DNA of 64,000 nucleotides from DATHTS01 sp041940425 (GTDB lineage: Bacteria; Acidobacteriota; Blastocatellia; Pyrinomonadales; Pyrinomonadaceae), in NCBI GenBank assembly GCA_041940425.1, contig JBGTSF010000008.1:32925-96924 (forward strand), read 5' to 3'. Shown here in pieces: positions 24,141-34,212 of this stretch. The position numbers and the translations under genes were made by a program. Position 1 is the first letter of the stretch, and every line of letters begins with the position of its first letter. The notes below the pieces were generated by a model. It saw nothing but the letters and a program-made list of their open reading frames with translations, did not search any database and was not told where the DNA came from.

Positions 24141-25484
24141 ATGCGAATTTTTACAAAAGTTCTTTTAATTTTTTCTTTGATGAGTTTGCTCGGCTGTCAG
24201 CAAAATTCTATTTTTCAATCGCCGACGGTTGCGCCTTCGACATTGCGCGACGTTCCGGCGCAGAGATTGAATTACCGATTCGAGCCGGACGTTCCCGCGC
24301 CGACCGAAGAAGCGAATCCGCAGACGCAGGAACGCAACGCCGCCGTGCAAGCCGATTTCGATCAGAATCGTCCGCTTCAGGCTTTATACAAAACTCTCGC
24401 TTCGCCCGACAAGCAGAGAGTTCTGGCGATCTACAACAAGATCGAAGATGCCCCGAACGAGTATCGTCTGGATATGTATTCGGCGGACGGGCGCATTTTG
24501 CGCCGCATCACGCCGAACGGGATGGCGGTGCATTTTCCCGACACGATTGTCTGGTCGCCCGATTCGACCAATGTCGCTTTTGTCGCGCAGGTGCGCGCCA
24601 GAAATCCTAGTGCGCTAATCGAAAACGCGACTGATAATTCAAACTCGAATGCGGTAACGAATTCGGAAACAACTGCGGATGCAAACACAAATTCTTCGGA
24701 CGCGAATATTCCGGCGGAAACCGCGCCGCAGACGGCGGCGACACCGGAACTGCCCGAACCGCCGCCCGTTTTGACGCTCCGCACCGATCAGATCTATCTG
24801 TGCAATTCGGACGGCGACGGTTTAAAACCGCTGACGCAGAATGAAGGTTTGATCTATTTTTATTACGTCTGGTCGCCGGACGGTTCCGCGCTCGCGGCAC
24901 TCGCGGCAAGATTTAACGAGTGGAAATATTTCGAGGCGATTGCCAATCAAAAGGGCGAAGTTTTCGTTCCTTACGGTAGACCGCGCCTGATCGAAGTTTC
25001 GGGACGCGAACGCCGTCTGGACGACGCGCCGACGCAGGTGCGTCCCGTCTGGTCGCCGGATTCGGCAAAGGTCGCCTGCGCGTTCGACAAACAGGTTCGC
25101 ATCTACGACGCGGTCGGCGAAAATCCGACGCAAGCCGGAATCGTTCTCAGAAACGAGCTTCTGCGCTCGTCGCAAATCTACGATCAGCAGCAGCAGTTAC
25201 AGCTCGAAAGCAATGTGAACGGCAACGCGAACGGCGCGAATTCGAATATTCCGAATCCGATCAGCACTCCGGCTGACAATTCGATCAGCACACTGCCGGA
25301 CGAAAGCACGCTCGTTTCGTTCAATCCGATCATCAATCTCGATTGGGAACAGGAAGACCTTTTGTATTTGCAGACAGGTTACGTTAAGCAATTCAAAATC
25401 GGCGAAGGCTCGCGCAGTTATCTGCGCTGGCATCGCCTGATTTTAAGTCCGCAAGCGGTCGCGCTCGGAAATTCAAATAAGTGA
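24141..25484 (+). CDS. lipoprotein with TolB/WD40-like propeller
   Basis: 447 residues. A lipobox LLGC (Cys 19) marks it as a lipoprotein. Propeller-like blades contain YKTLASPDKQRVL, VWSPDSTNVAF, VWSPDGSALAAL and VWSPDSAKVACAF. Two low-complexity inserts rich in Asn, Ser, Thr and Ala (about 155-195 and 350-395) separate blades. It probably binds protein or saccharide at the cell envelope; no enzyme motif is seen. Confidence 0.82.
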   Translation: MRIFTKVLLIFSLMSLLGCQQNSIFQSPTVAPSTLRDVPAQRLNYRFEPDVPAPTEEANPQTQERNAAVQADFDQNRPLQALYKTLASPDKQRVLAIYNKIEDAPNEYRLDMYSADGRILRRITPNGMAVHFPDTIVWSPDSTNVAFVAQVRARNPSALIENATDNSNSNAVTNSETTADANTNSSDANIPAETAPQTAATPELPEPPPVLTLRTDQIYLCNSDGDGLKPLTQNEGLIYFYYVWSPDGSALAALAARFNEWKYFEAIANQKGEVFVPYGRPRLIEVSGRERRLDDAPTQVRPVWSPDSAKVACAFDKQVRIYDAVGENPTQAGIVLRNELLRSSQIYDQQQQLQLESNVNGNANGANSNIPNPISTPADNSISTLPDESTLVSFNPIINLDWEQEDLLYLQTGYVKQFKIGEGSRSYLRWHRLILSPQAVALGNSNK

Positions 25485-25582
25485 TTGGTAATTGGTAACT
25501 GGTAATTGGTTTTTTTAGTTAGATTGATTATTAATTCAATATTAAAAGCCAGTTGCCAATTACTAATTACCAGTTACCAAAT
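25481..25582. repeat. TAATTGG-type inverted repeat (hairpin)
   Basis: Left part (25481-25516) has GATTGGTAATTGGTAACTGG units and the right part (25546-25582) their inverse, separated by an AT-rich loop. It starts at the lipoprotein stop codon and reaches to 7 bases before the DinB-family ATG. Same unit as inside mqnA. Confidence 0.9.
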
Positions 25583-25588
25583 AAATTT

Positions 25589-26116
25589 ATGAACTACCAA
25601 ACTATCGAAGAAGTTTACGCGGCGAATGACAAGATTCGCGCGCGTCTTATTAAAACAATCGAAAATATTTCCGACGAGCAGGCGAACGCCTTGCCCGACG
25701 GCGAGAAATGGACGATTGCGCAGATTGTCGAGCATCTTTCGCTTGTCGAAGACGGAATGGGAAAAATTTCCTACAAACTTTTAAGCGAAGCGAAGGAAAA
25801 GGACAAACCTTCCGACGGAAAAGTTATCATCAGTCACGCTTTCGCCGAAAAAGCCGCCGGAGCGAGACACCGGAAACTCGAAGCTCCCGACCGCGTTCGC
25901 CCGACGGGAAATCAGACGATTGCCGAATCAGTCGAGAAATTAAAAGAAAGCCGAAAGCGGCTCTACGATCTGAAACCGCTTTTTGAAACGGTCGAATGCT
26001 CGGAACATAAATTTCCGCATCCGGCATTCGGCGATCTGACCGCGCACGAATGGCTCGCGCTCGTCGGCGGACACGAGTTTCGCCATCTCGAACAGATCAA
26101 GAAAAGATTGGGGTAG
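25589..26116 (+). CDS. DinB-family protein
   Basis: 175 residues from the ATG at 25589. Four-helix DinB_2 type: EKWTIAQIVEHLSLVEDGM (metal-binding His), then LTAHEWLALVGGHEFRHLEQI with the other histidines. Members include thiol-dependent S-transferases; the specific reaction is unknown. An upstream frame extension would begin in the TAATTGG repeat and reads MPITNYQLP, so I exclude it. The stop codon is 7 bases before another hairpin. Confidence 0.86.
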   Translation: MNYQTIEEVYAANDKIRARLIKTIENISDEQANALPDGEKWTIAQIVEHLSLVEDGMGKISYKLLSEAKEKDKPSDGKVIISHAFAEKAAGARHRKLEAPDRVRPTGNQTIAESVEKLKESRKRLYDLKPLFETVECSEHKFPHPAFGDLTAHEWLALVGGHEFRHLEQIKKRLG

Positions 26117-26122
26117 CGGTCG

Positions 26123-26218
26123 GAACAGGGAGCGGGAGCGACCTGCTTTCATATTCTGAAGCGCACGGTAAAAGGCTTGATTATGAGCGTTATACAAGGT
26201 CGCTACCGCTCCCTGTTC
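26123..26218. repeat. GGGAGCG-type inverted repeat
   Basis: 22-base arms (26123-26144 and 26197-26218) matching at 21 positions: GAACAGGGAGCGG and its inverse. The right arm encodes the last residues and stop codon of the HEAT-repeat protein gene on the minus strand, so the repeat has fused to its 3' end. Confidence 0.88.
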
Positions 26219-29200
26219 TGATTAAGTTTCAGAGCCAAAAGCTGACCTTTATAGACGAAATAAACTTTTCCTTCCGCTTCGTCAATCCACATATTCATAC
26301 TTCCGAACGAGATTTGCGGGATCGTCATGACGGGTTTGAAAGTCAGAGTTTTTAAGTTATAAGTCCCGATCTCGGTCGCTTTTTCGGCGGGAATCGCCGC
26401 CCAGAATTCGTCGGGTTTGGAAGCCGCCTGCAGCGGGCGAAACGTCTGTCCGGCGAGCGGTCGAATTTCGCCTTTCGCTTTTTCGAGCGCGCCCGTTTCG
26501 ACATCGAGGACGAAAATCTCGCCGTCGCGCGGCGTGAGTTTGATTTCGTCCGGCGTAAATCGTTCACCTTCGTAATAGTCCATAAAGGAAATCACGCGGA
26601 TCAAAACTTTTTTGCCCGCAGGCAGAGCGGCGGCAGGTTCGAGCCACGTATATTCGTTCGATTCGACCTGAAATTCCTGATTGTTGGCAAGATTGACGCG
26701 CACCAGACCGAAGCCTTCTTCCGGGTCAATCTTTACAGCGACCGCCCAGCGACCGTCGGGCGTAACCAGCGGTTTTAGATAAAAGCCGTCGCGGATCTTT
26801 TTGATATTGCCGCCGCTGATCTTGTAAAGTCCGTTTGAATCGGCGCGGATTTCCATATTAACCGTCCACGCTTTCCAGCCTTCGAATGACGGGCGCACCG
26901 GCAAAGCGTCCCTGACGGGCGGAAAACCGAAACCGTCGGGCGGCGCGGTCGGTTCGCCGAGAGTTTCATTCGTTAATTTGCGCCACGAAAAATGATCGAA
27001 GGCGCGAGCCGCGCGGCGTTCGCGGCTGGCTCTGACCATTTGTTCGTAATCGGTATTTTCATCATACCTGGTTTGTCTTTCCTGTTTTTGCAGCTCTTCG
27101 TCAATCCGCTCGCGCAGTCCGGTGTCGGCGAGCAAAATGCGCAGATCAGTGCCGTTTTTCCAAACCGTTTCAGCCTGAAAATTGTCGTCGGCAAAAAGAA
27201 TTTCCAATCCCGCAATTGATTTTTCGAGTTCGTAGCGGAGTTTGGCGGGCGGCTTCCGCATCTCTTCAAACAGCGCATCGAGTCCATCAAAAAATGAGTT
27301 CTTTTGAAGAAATGCGTTGCCTTTTGAATAAATGCGCCGCCCGCCCGCGCGTCCGAGCATCAGAAGCTCTTTTTCATTACAGCCTTCTTCGCAATAGCTC
27401 AAAAACGGCGGGAGTTCATCAACACTATTTGCGGCGAGATAGTTTTTCAGATTATTAAATTCGGGCGCGGTCAGATACCGTTCACGATAGCGCGATTCGT
27501 CTTCGGCGTAGCTGAACATCACGCGGTCTTGATAGATGCGGACAAAATTGTCGTCGTAGGCGTAAATGCCGATCAGTTCGGGCGTTTCCAATACCTCTTT
27601 TTGCAATTTTTTCTCGGTCGCACGTATTTTTTCATCGTCGCCGTAGAAAAAATACGATTGGTCGGGAAGCCATTGATATTTTCCGACCGTTCTGAACAAT
27701 TCGACCATCAGTTGATCGTCGGGGATTTCAACATTTTCGCCGAAATAGGTTTTCGCGCCGAGAATTTTCGCCTGATTCGGATATTTCGAAAAGATGATCC
27801 GCCGCGCTTCGGGGCTGTCTTCCGATTCCAGATATCTTTCGGCGGCGAGCGCGAGCAGTTTGTTCGGGCTGTTCAGATTTTGCGCGACAATTGCAACGGG
27901 AAGCTGTGCGCGGATCAGACGCGCGCAACCGAACATCGCCGCTTTCGCGTCCGCGTTTTCCGTTACGAGAAGCGAATTGAAATCGCCCTGCGTTTCCAAA
28001 ATGCACGCCGAAACGCCGAGCGCAATGGAAGTTCCGCCGCTTCGGAGGGCGTAAATGTCGTTCAGATGTTTTTCTTTCAATTCCTTGCGGATGGTCAAAA
28101 GTTTGATGACCGTGTTGATGTCGGCTTTTCCCGTTTTCAGATCGTTGAGTAAAACGAGATTTACGCCCGCGCCTTCCCATTTGAGCATAATGCGTCTAAG
28201 CGCGTTGGCAAGCGGCGGATCCTGCCTGTCCAGATCATTGATGCGCCGGACGAGAGCCGAAAGCAATTCGGGCGACGGTTCGGGATTGGCGATGATCTGC
28301 TCTCCGAGAATCGCTTGAATTTCGGCGGCGGTCAGCGGCGGCGGCGGTTCGTCTTCCGAGGAATAAGCCGCCGAATTTGCAGCTGTATAATCTATTCTTG
28401 CGATCAACTCGGTTCTTTTTTCAACCGGCTCGACATTTTCTTTTTCCTCTAATCGCGCTTTTCTCTGAGCGATTTCCTCTTCCATTTCTTCCTTGACGGT
28501 TTGCGCCGATTTTTCGAGCGCGGCGATCTGTTCGGGAATCGAAAAACCGTTGGAAAGAAAAATAGCGCGGATGGCATTCGGGCGTTCGTATTGCGCGACT
28601 TGCGTCAGAACACGGCGCAGAGCGGGCGCGGCTCGAACGTCTTTCTGCGTCGCCAGAGCCGAAATCGCTTCGCTTCGATATGGATGATATTCGACGTTTC
28701 TTGCAGATACGGCGGCATTAGTATTCATCCGCATTACATTGGCAGTATTTGCAATGGACGAATAAACTTCAACTTCACGGGTTTCTTTTTCGTCCAAGAG
28801 CGCGATCAGACCGGGAACGCTTTCGGGAATTTGAAACTGCGCCAGAGCGGAAACGAGTCTGCGCCGTTCATTGCTGTGTTCCTTTGCCCATCCCGGGTTG
28901 TCGAGCCACGGCAGAAGTGCTTTGACGACTTCCTCGTTATTGTCGTCGAGCAGTGTGCCGAGATTTCTGACCGCCGCGTTTCGCGCCGCCGGACTGCCTT
29001 TTTTGACGATCTCGATCATCCGGTCGGCGTATTTTTCGGGCGGCGAATAAAGCAGAAGCGTCGTCAGGCTCGTGTAGCCCGAACCGCCGACGCGCAGGTC
29101 GAGAAGCGTTTCGTCTTCGAGCAGTGAAAAATACCATTCGTCGCGCCCGCTCCATTCCTTTTCTTTGACGAGCGCGTCAAACGCCAGATCGCGCAATCCG

Positions 29201-29979
29201 TCCGAAGCCGATTTGTTTTCGACATCTTTTTTCAGTTCGTCCCGGTAGCGTTCGATGTCCGAAAGCGAATCGGTATCGAGCGCGCGGCGGTAAAACGCCC
29301 ATCGCGCCAGAGTCTGCGAAACCGGCTGTGTCGAATCGTTATACAGGCGGTCTAAGATCGGTTTCGCTTTGTTCCAATCCACACGGGCAAGCGCGAGCAG
29401 TTCTCTTTGATTGGAAACATATCCGACCGAAGTATCGCTGACCGTTTGCGCGGTAGAAAAAAGTTCGTCGGAAAAATAACTGCTGTGATATTTGAGCCAA
29501 TTTCTGATCGGATTTCTGCGGTAATAATTCGGGTTTTCCTCGTCTTCATTTGCCGACATCTGATCGTAAATTCGTTTGACGACAGCGGCGACTTCCGGCG
29601 ATTCGGGAAGGACGTTGAGAAATTCGGACAGTTTGTCCGGGTCTTTTTCGATCTCCGCCATCACGCGGTCGAGACTTCTGCCGGAAAGTTCGAGATTATA
29701 GCCCAACTCGCGGTAACGCTGGCTCTGCATTTTCCAGTAATCGAGCAGATCTTCGATCGGCGCGTTGTCGGCAGGCGGATTATTTTTGCTGTAAAATTCT
29801 TCCGTCCGCTCGCTGTGATCGGTCGGGATCAAAGGATTCGGCGGCGGCGGCGCGGGCAGTTCGAGCAAGACCGGCAAAACCGCTTCCGCCGTCTGCGCTT
29901 CGATTGACCGCGTGATGACAAAAAAACCGAAAACGAGTAAGGAAACACATAGTGTAAGCGCGATTATTAAATTTTTCAT
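26203..29979 (-). CDS. large secreted HEAT-repeat protein with C-terminal propeller-like region
   Basis: 1258 residues. A signal anchor (about 8-27) is followed by a helical domain with repeated HEAT-like units, for example PAARNAAVRNLGTLLDDNNE, ESVPGLIALLDEKETREVE, SEAISALATQKDVRAAPALR. The C-terminal third (about 980-1258) has beta-rich text such as YKISGGNIKKIRDG and DGRWAVAVKI, suggesting a WD40-like domain. It has no catalytic motif and is likely an envelope scaffold. The final residues NQNRER and stop lie in the GGGAGCG hairpin. Confidence 0.85.
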   Translation of the reverse strand: MKNLIIALTLCVSLLVFGFFVITRSIEAQTAEAVLPVLLELPAPPPPNPLIPTDHSERTEEFYSKNNPPADNAPIEDLLDYWKMQSQRYRELGYNLELSGRSLDRVMAEIEKDPDKLSEFLNVLPESPEVAAVVKRIYDQMSANEDEENPNYYRRNPIRNWLKYHSSYFSDELFSTAQTVSDTSVGYVSNQRELLALARVDWNKAKPILDRLYNDSTQPVSQTLARWAFYRRALDTDSLSDIERYRDELKKDVENKSASDGLRDLAFDALVKEKEWSGRDEWYFSLLEDETLLDLRVGGSGYTSLTTLLLYSPPEKYADRMIEIVKKGSPAARNAAVRNLGTLLDDNNEEVVKALLPWLDNPGWAKEHSNERRRLVSALAQFQIPESVPGLIALLDEKETREVEVYSSIANTANVMRMNTNAAVSARNVEYHPYRSEAISALATQKDVRAAPALRRVLTQVAQYERPNAIRAIFLSNGFSIPEQIAALEKSAQTVKEEMEEEIAQRKARLEEKENVEPVEKRTELIARIDYTAANSAAYSSEDEPPPPLTAAEIQAILGEQIIANPEPSPELLSALVRRINDLDRQDPPLANALRRIMLKWEGAGVNLVLLNDLKTGKADINTVIKLLTIRKELKEKHLNDIYALRSGGTSIALGVSACILETQGDFNSLLVTENADAKAAMFGCARLIRAQLPVAIVAQNLNSPNKLLALAAERYLESEDSPEARRIIFSKYPNQAKILGAKTYFGENVEIPDDQLMVELFRTVGKYQWLPDQSYFFYGDDEKIRATEKKLQKEVLETPELIGIYAYDDNFVRIYQDRVMFSYAEDESRYRERYLTAPEFNNLKNYLAANSVDELPPFLSYCEEGCNEKELLMLGRAGGRRIYSKGNAFLQKNSFFDGLDALFEEMRKPPAKLRYELEKSIAGLEILFADDNFQAETVWKNGTDLRILLADTGLRERIDEELQKQERQTRYDENTDYEQMVRASRERRAARAFDHFSWRKLTNETLGEPTAPPDGFGFPPVRDALPVRPSFEGWKAWTVNMEIRADSNGLYKISGGNIKKIRDGFYLKPLVTPDGRWAVAVKIDPEEGFGLVRVNLANNQEFQVESNEYTWLEPAAALPAGKKVLIRVISFMDYYEGERFTPDEIKLTPRDGEIFVLDVETGALEKAKGEIRPLAGQTFRPLQAASKPDEFWAAIPAEKATEIGTYNLKTLTFKPVMTIPQISFGSMNMWIDEAEGKVYFVYKGQLLALKLNQNRER

Positions 29980-30151
29980 TTTTTTGCAAACTCCGAAAAG
30001 ATACTGCTTTGATATTATATTTAGCTTGAAAAATCAAGACATTTTTAACCTGTGATAGCTTTTGACAAAATAGATATGTGACTTTTGCCGAACCAATATT
30101 TTAGGCGATCAAGATAAATTTTCGGCTGGTCGGAAACATAAAATACTTCAT

Positions 30152-31651
30152 TTAATCTTTTTTCTTTTCGCAGTTCGGAAAGGGCAGAACGAGTTTTACG
30201 TCCGACATATTTTCGTTTCCCGAAATCTCGATTTGGTTGGTTTTTACGGCAGTAAATCTTTCGCCGAGTTCTTCCATAACTTTTAAGACTTCGGGGCAGT
30301 TTTCATATTTGCTGTCGGAAACGCTGACAAGCATTTCTGCTGTAAGAATTCCGCGTAAGTTTTTCAATATTTTTATCAAAAATCGTCCCTGCGCGTCGGT
30401 CTTGACGCGGGTTTCACCGTCAATATTTTCGGTTTTTTCCGAAGGGTTGAAAGTAACCTTCTCATCGGCGACCGGAGTGCCGTCGGAATAAAGAAATCTT
30501 CCCGTGATTTCTATTAACTCGACCGTTTTGGGAATTTGAATATTTATATCGCCTAAAAATTTTCCCGGCTCGATAGAAATCAAACCCGCGCTTTTTTTAT
30601 CGGTAACTCCCGGAAAAAACACTTCGCCGAAAGGCTCTCTGCTGCTCATTTTTCCGCCCTTGTTGACCACCAGAAAATAATTTCCCGGATAGATTTCTTC
30701 TATTACAAATTCGCCTTTTTCATTTGTGCAGTTTGGAATGGAGTATTTTTCATCTGCCGCTTCAGAAGCGATTGCCGAAACGCAAACATCCGACATTGGC
30801 GTACCGACAGGCGAAAATACCTTTCCGCGAATCGAATTGTCGGGAACTGAAAAAAAATCGAATTCGATATGATCTTTGTTTCCCAAGTGAAAATAGAATT
30901 GATTAATCTGCGGCTTTTTTAAGTTTTTGTAGTCGTAACGAACGTATGAACTGTTCATCATCAAATCATATTCTTCATTACCCGCTTTCCAACCGCGCGG
31001 AAGTTTTGCCTCGATCAGATAAGTTCCGGCGGGCAGATCGTAGATTTGGTAAAAACCTTTTTTATCGGTTTTGGTCGAAAAGGTTTTGTTTTCTAAGGTG
31101 AAAGTAATCTCGATATTTGCCGGACTCGGACAGGATTTATCAAAGCAGTTGATCTCGCCGGAAATTCTGGTTTTGCCGCGCAGTTTGTCGAGATTATCCA
31201 AAAAAAGCAGATCGTTCGCCGCGTATTCCAATGAACCGGATTTTCCGCAGAATGAAACATAATAAACCGGACGACCGTTTTCACCGGAATCTATTGATCG
31301 CGCATCAATGTAAAAAACGAATTGGTTGCCGACCACCTTTTCTTTAAAAATCATGTAGCAGTTCGAGCCGTCGCCCTGCCCGATTGATATTTCGTCGCCG
31401 GCTTTCACATTACCTTTATAAACTTTTTCGACAACCCATTTTGTTGACTTAATATCTTCTTGAAAATACTCGCCTTTTTCTTTATCGGCTTTTTCTACAG
31501 AAACCGCTTTGGCAATAATAATCACTTCGGAACTTTTGTGTTCATCGAGAACGGTTGGTCTTGATCCGCACGAGCATGCAAAACTGGTTTGTTGAGAAAG
31601 AAAAAATAGCGTTACGAAAAACAATGCGAAAACAATTCTTTTTTGAAACAT
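30152..31651 (-). CDS. secreted protein with TIMP-like N-terminus and carboxypeptidase-regulatory-like domains
   Basis: 499 residues. The signal peptide (about 1-25) ends before CSCGSRP; a free Cys-x-Cys directly after cleavage is typical of the NTR/TIMP-like fold, and the next 120 residues continue that domain. Two or three carboxypeptidase-regulatory (Ig-like) domains follow: GEINCFDKSC to YDLPAGTYLIEA, RGKVFSPVGTPMSDVCV to IEEIYPGNYFLVV, and TGRFLYSDGTPVADEKV. A smaller relative with the same N-terminus is at 39716. Role unknown. Confidence 0.8.
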   Translation of the reverse strand: MFQKRIVFALFFVTLFFLSQQTSFACSCGSRPTVLDEHKSSEVIIIAKAVSVEKADKEKGEYFQEDIKSTKWVVEKVYKGNVKAGDEISIGQGDGSNCYMIFKEKVVGNQFVFYIDARSIDSGENGRPVYYVSFCGKSGSLEYAANDLLFLDNLDKLRGKTRISGEINCFDKSCPSPANIEITFTLENKTFSTKTDKKGFYQIYDLPAGTYLIEAKLPRGWKAGNEEYDLMMNSSYVRYDYKNLKKPQINQFYFHLGNKDHIEFDFFSVPDNSIRGKVFSPVGTPMSDVCVSAIASEAADEKYSIPNCTNEKGEFVIEEIYPGNYFLVVNKGGKMSSREPFGEVFFPGVTDKKSAGLISIEPGKFLGDINIQIPKTVELIEITGRFLYSDGTPVADEKVTFNPSEKTENIDGETRVKTDAQGRFLIKILKNLRGILTAEMLVSVSDSKYENCPEVLKVMEELGERFTAVKTNQIEISGNENMSDVKLVLPFPNCEKKKD

Positions 31652-31818
31652 AATCTGCTCCTTGAGATTCGGTTTTTATGCGATTAAATGGTTTTTATTA
31701 TATACGAGATTTTGTAACTGAGAAATGTTTTTTTCCTGCATCGCTATGAGAACAATTACCGAAAATTTATTTATTGAAAAACAATTTTTAATTTCATAAA
31801 ATTAAACAGCCGACGAAA

Positions 31819-32481
31819 GTGAAAAAAGAACAACCGCCCTTAACGATTGAAAGAATAAAAACGGCTCACCGCGAACGGCGCGGAGAGATTCGCGCCCGCA
31901 TCGCCGAATTTGAAGATGTTTGGAAAAACGGCTCGGACGAGAGGCTCTGGGAAGAGATGGTTTTTTGCTTTTTTACGGGCGGCTGTTCGGCAAAGATGGG
32001 GCTTCGTTCGATCGAAGCTGTGCGTCCGCTTTTATTGACCGGAACGCACGACGAATTGATGAACGCCCTTGTAGGTCGGCATCGTTATCCGCGTGCGCGT
32101 TCGGGCTATATCGTCGCGTCGCGCGCATTCCTTTTGGAACATTGCAATCTCGAATTGCGTAAGAAATTACAAAGTTTTGAAGATCATCTCGAACGGCGCG
32201 ATTGGCTGGTCAAGGAAAAACGCATCAAAGGTTTGGGCTATAAGGAAGCGAGTCATTTTTTGCGGAACATCGGGCTGAAAGGCTACGCGATTTTGGATAA
32301 ACATATTTTGCGGAGTCTGGCGGAACTCGAAATAATTTCCGACCCGAAGCCACCAAATACGCGTTTGAAGTATCTAACGATTGAAGACAGTTTAAAAAAA
32401 TTATCCGAAAAAACGGAGATTGATTTTGACGAACTGGATTTGGTCCTCTGGTCGCTCAAGACGGGCGAGATATTAAAGTAA
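31819..32481 (+). CDS. N-glycosylase/DNA lyase, Ogg2-type 8-oxoguanine glycosylase
   Basis: 220 residues. Matches the bacterial/archaeal Ogg2 family: helix-hairpin-helix IKGLGYKEASHFLRNIG with catalytic Lys142 and the aspartate of AILDKHILR (Asp160). It excises 8-oxoguanine and nicks the strand by a lyase step. Length is normal. The start is a GTG at 31819. The gene is alone between two secreted-protein genes; next gene starts 45 bases after it. Confidence 0.88.
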   Translation: MKKEQPPLTIERIKTAHRERRGEIRARIAEFEDVWKNGSDERLWEEMVFCFFTGGCSAKMGLRSIEAVRPLLLTGTHDELMNALVGRHRYPRARSGYIVASRAFLLEHCNLELRKKLQSFEDHLERRDWLVKEKRIKGLGYKEASHFLRNIGLKGYAILDKHILRSLAELEIISDPKPPNTRLKYLTIEDSLKKLSEKTEIDFDELDLVLWSLKTGEILK

Positions 32482-32528
32482 CAAAAATTTTAGGCGAAAA
32501 CGAAAATCGGGAAAGGAGGTTTTACGTG

Positions 32529-34109
32529 ATGCATTTTAAAAAATACTGGTCGGGCGTTTTTCAATTTCCTTTCCATAAAAAGCGTCTGCTCGCCGCCGTT
32601 TTTTCACTAATCGTTTTTCCGGCGGTCGCGCTTGCGGCGGACGATGTTCAGCAGAGCGACATACAGGATGTCAAGGAACTGCTCAAACAGGCTGAGAAAC
32701 TGACGCGCAAGGGCGAATTCGGCGAAGCGGAAAAACTGCTGCGCCGCGCCGTTGCCACTTACCCGCAGGATAAAAACGCCAAACTCGATCTGGCTTATCT
32801 GCTTCTCAAACAAAAACAACTGCGCCCGGCATACGATCTCGCCTACGAAGTCGCCGAAGCCGATCCGAAAAATTCATACGCTTTCGCCATTTTGGGCGCG
32901 GCGTATCTGACGGCGGGAAATTTTAACGAAGCCAGAATTCTGCTGGTCAATTCGCTTAATCTCAGTAAAAAAGAAGCTCTCGCCTGGGCGGGACTGGGAA
33001 TGCTCAATTTTTACGAGAACCGCGTCTTTACGGGGCTTGAGAATTTGCGCGAAGCGGTTCATCACGATTCGAAAGAACCAGATTTCGTTTTCGCCTACGC
33101 GCAGGTCGCGGCGCGCGCCGAAGAATACAAGGAAGCCGCCAAAGCCTACCAGAGATTTTTGCAGGTCGCGCCGCGCGCCGATACCGAAAGGCGCGACCGC
33201 ATCAAGGGACTTATCCGGTTTTTGACTTTTTTGGGCAACCGGCAGTCGCTCTATGATCTTGGCGGCGAGGAAAGAATAGTCGTTCCGGTAACATTGATCA
33301 ACGACCGCCCGGTCATCGAACTGAAAATCAACGGCAAGAAACGACCGCTCAGATTCGTTCTCGATACGGGGTCGGGCATTTCGGTAATTTCGCAAAAAAC
33401 CGCTGAAGAATTAGATATAGATTCGGTCGCCAGAGGCGGATTGGCGCGCGCCATCGGCGGCGACGGCAAGTTTGAGATCGTTTACGGGTTTTTGAGAAAG
33501 GTCGAGATCGGGGACGTTCGCGTTTCCAACGTGCCGGTTTATATCCGCGAATTTCACAACAAGAACGAAGATATTGCCGGTTATATCGGCTTGTCTTTGA
33601 TTTCGAAATTCCTAACGACGATTGATTACGGGAATCTGACTTTTTCTTTGACCAGAAAAGACTCGATCGAAGATCAAAAAACCGAAGGCGAAAAAGTAGC
33701 CCTTCCGCTTCGCCTGACATCGAGCGGATTTTTGAGCGGCGAGGTTCAGCTCGAAGGCGTAAAAACTTCTCTGAATTTTATCGTTGACACGGGCGCGAGC
33801 ATTTCCGTCATTTCCGACGAAGTCGCCGAACTTGAAGAAATCCGCCGGTTCGCGCGCGAGGAAAAAATGCGCGTCGTCGGCGCCGCCGGGATCACCGAGG
33901 ATGTCCCGTCGTTTCTTCTGCCGCGTGTTACCTTCGGCAGTCATACGCGCGAACAGATAAAGGCGATCGCGCTCGATCTGGACATCATCAACGAGGCTTC
34001 GGGGTTCGAGCAAGCCGGAATTCTGGGCGGGAACTTTTTGAAAAACTACCGCGTAACTTTCGATTTTCAAAATTCGAGAGTTTTGTTTGTGCCGATCGGC
34101 AACAGATAA
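32529..34109 (+). CDS. TPR protein with two retropepsin-like aspartic protease domains
   Basis: 526 residues from ATG 32529 (GTG 32526 is also possible; AAAGGAGGT lies 6-10 bases upstream). A signal peptide (about 1-38, ending VALAADD) precedes four TPR units (about 45-215). Two tandem aspartic protease domains follow, each with its own D-T-G: RFVLDTGSGISVIS (about 277) and NFIVDTGASISVISD (about 417). The two halves resemble a tethered retropepsin dimer, plausibly a periplasmic protease. Substrate unknown. Confidence 0.85.
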   Translation: MHFKKYWSGVFQFPFHKKRLLAAVFSLIVFPAVALAADDVQQSDIQDVKELLKQAEKLTRKGEFGEAEKLLRRAVATYPQDKNAKLDLAYLLLKQKQLRPAYDLAYEVAEADPKNSYAFAILGAAYLTAGNFNEARILLVNSLNLSKKEALAWAGLGMLNFYENRVFTGLENLREAVHHDSKEPDFVFAYAQVAARAEEYKEAAKAYQRFLQVAPRADTERRDRIKGLIRFLTFLGNRQSLYDLGGEERIVVPVTLINDRPVIELKINGKKRPLRFVLDTGSGISVISQKTAEELDIDSVARGGLARAIGGDGKFEIVYGFLRKVEIGDVRVSNVPVYIREFHNKNEDIAGYIGLSLISKFLTTIDYGNLTFSLTRKDSIEDQKTEGEKVALPLRLTSSGFLSGEVQLEGVKTSLNFIVDTGASISVISDEVAELEEIRRFAREEKMRVVGAAGITEDVPSFLLPRVTFGSHTREQIKAIALDLDIINEASGFEQAGILGGNFLKNYRVTFDFQNSRVLFVPIGNR

Positions 34110-34212
34110 TTTTTTTAAGATAAAGATCAAAGTCTTCGATTTTTTATTTCGATTTCGCGTTATGAAAAAGGCGGCGAAATTGGCACAATAAATGATCGAA
34201 GATTTTTTTGCT

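Noticed and set aside
25553..25588. N-terminal extension of the DinB-family protein
   Set aside because: It reads MPITNYQLPNKF from within the TAATTGG repeat; the ATG at 25589 starts the conserved domain.
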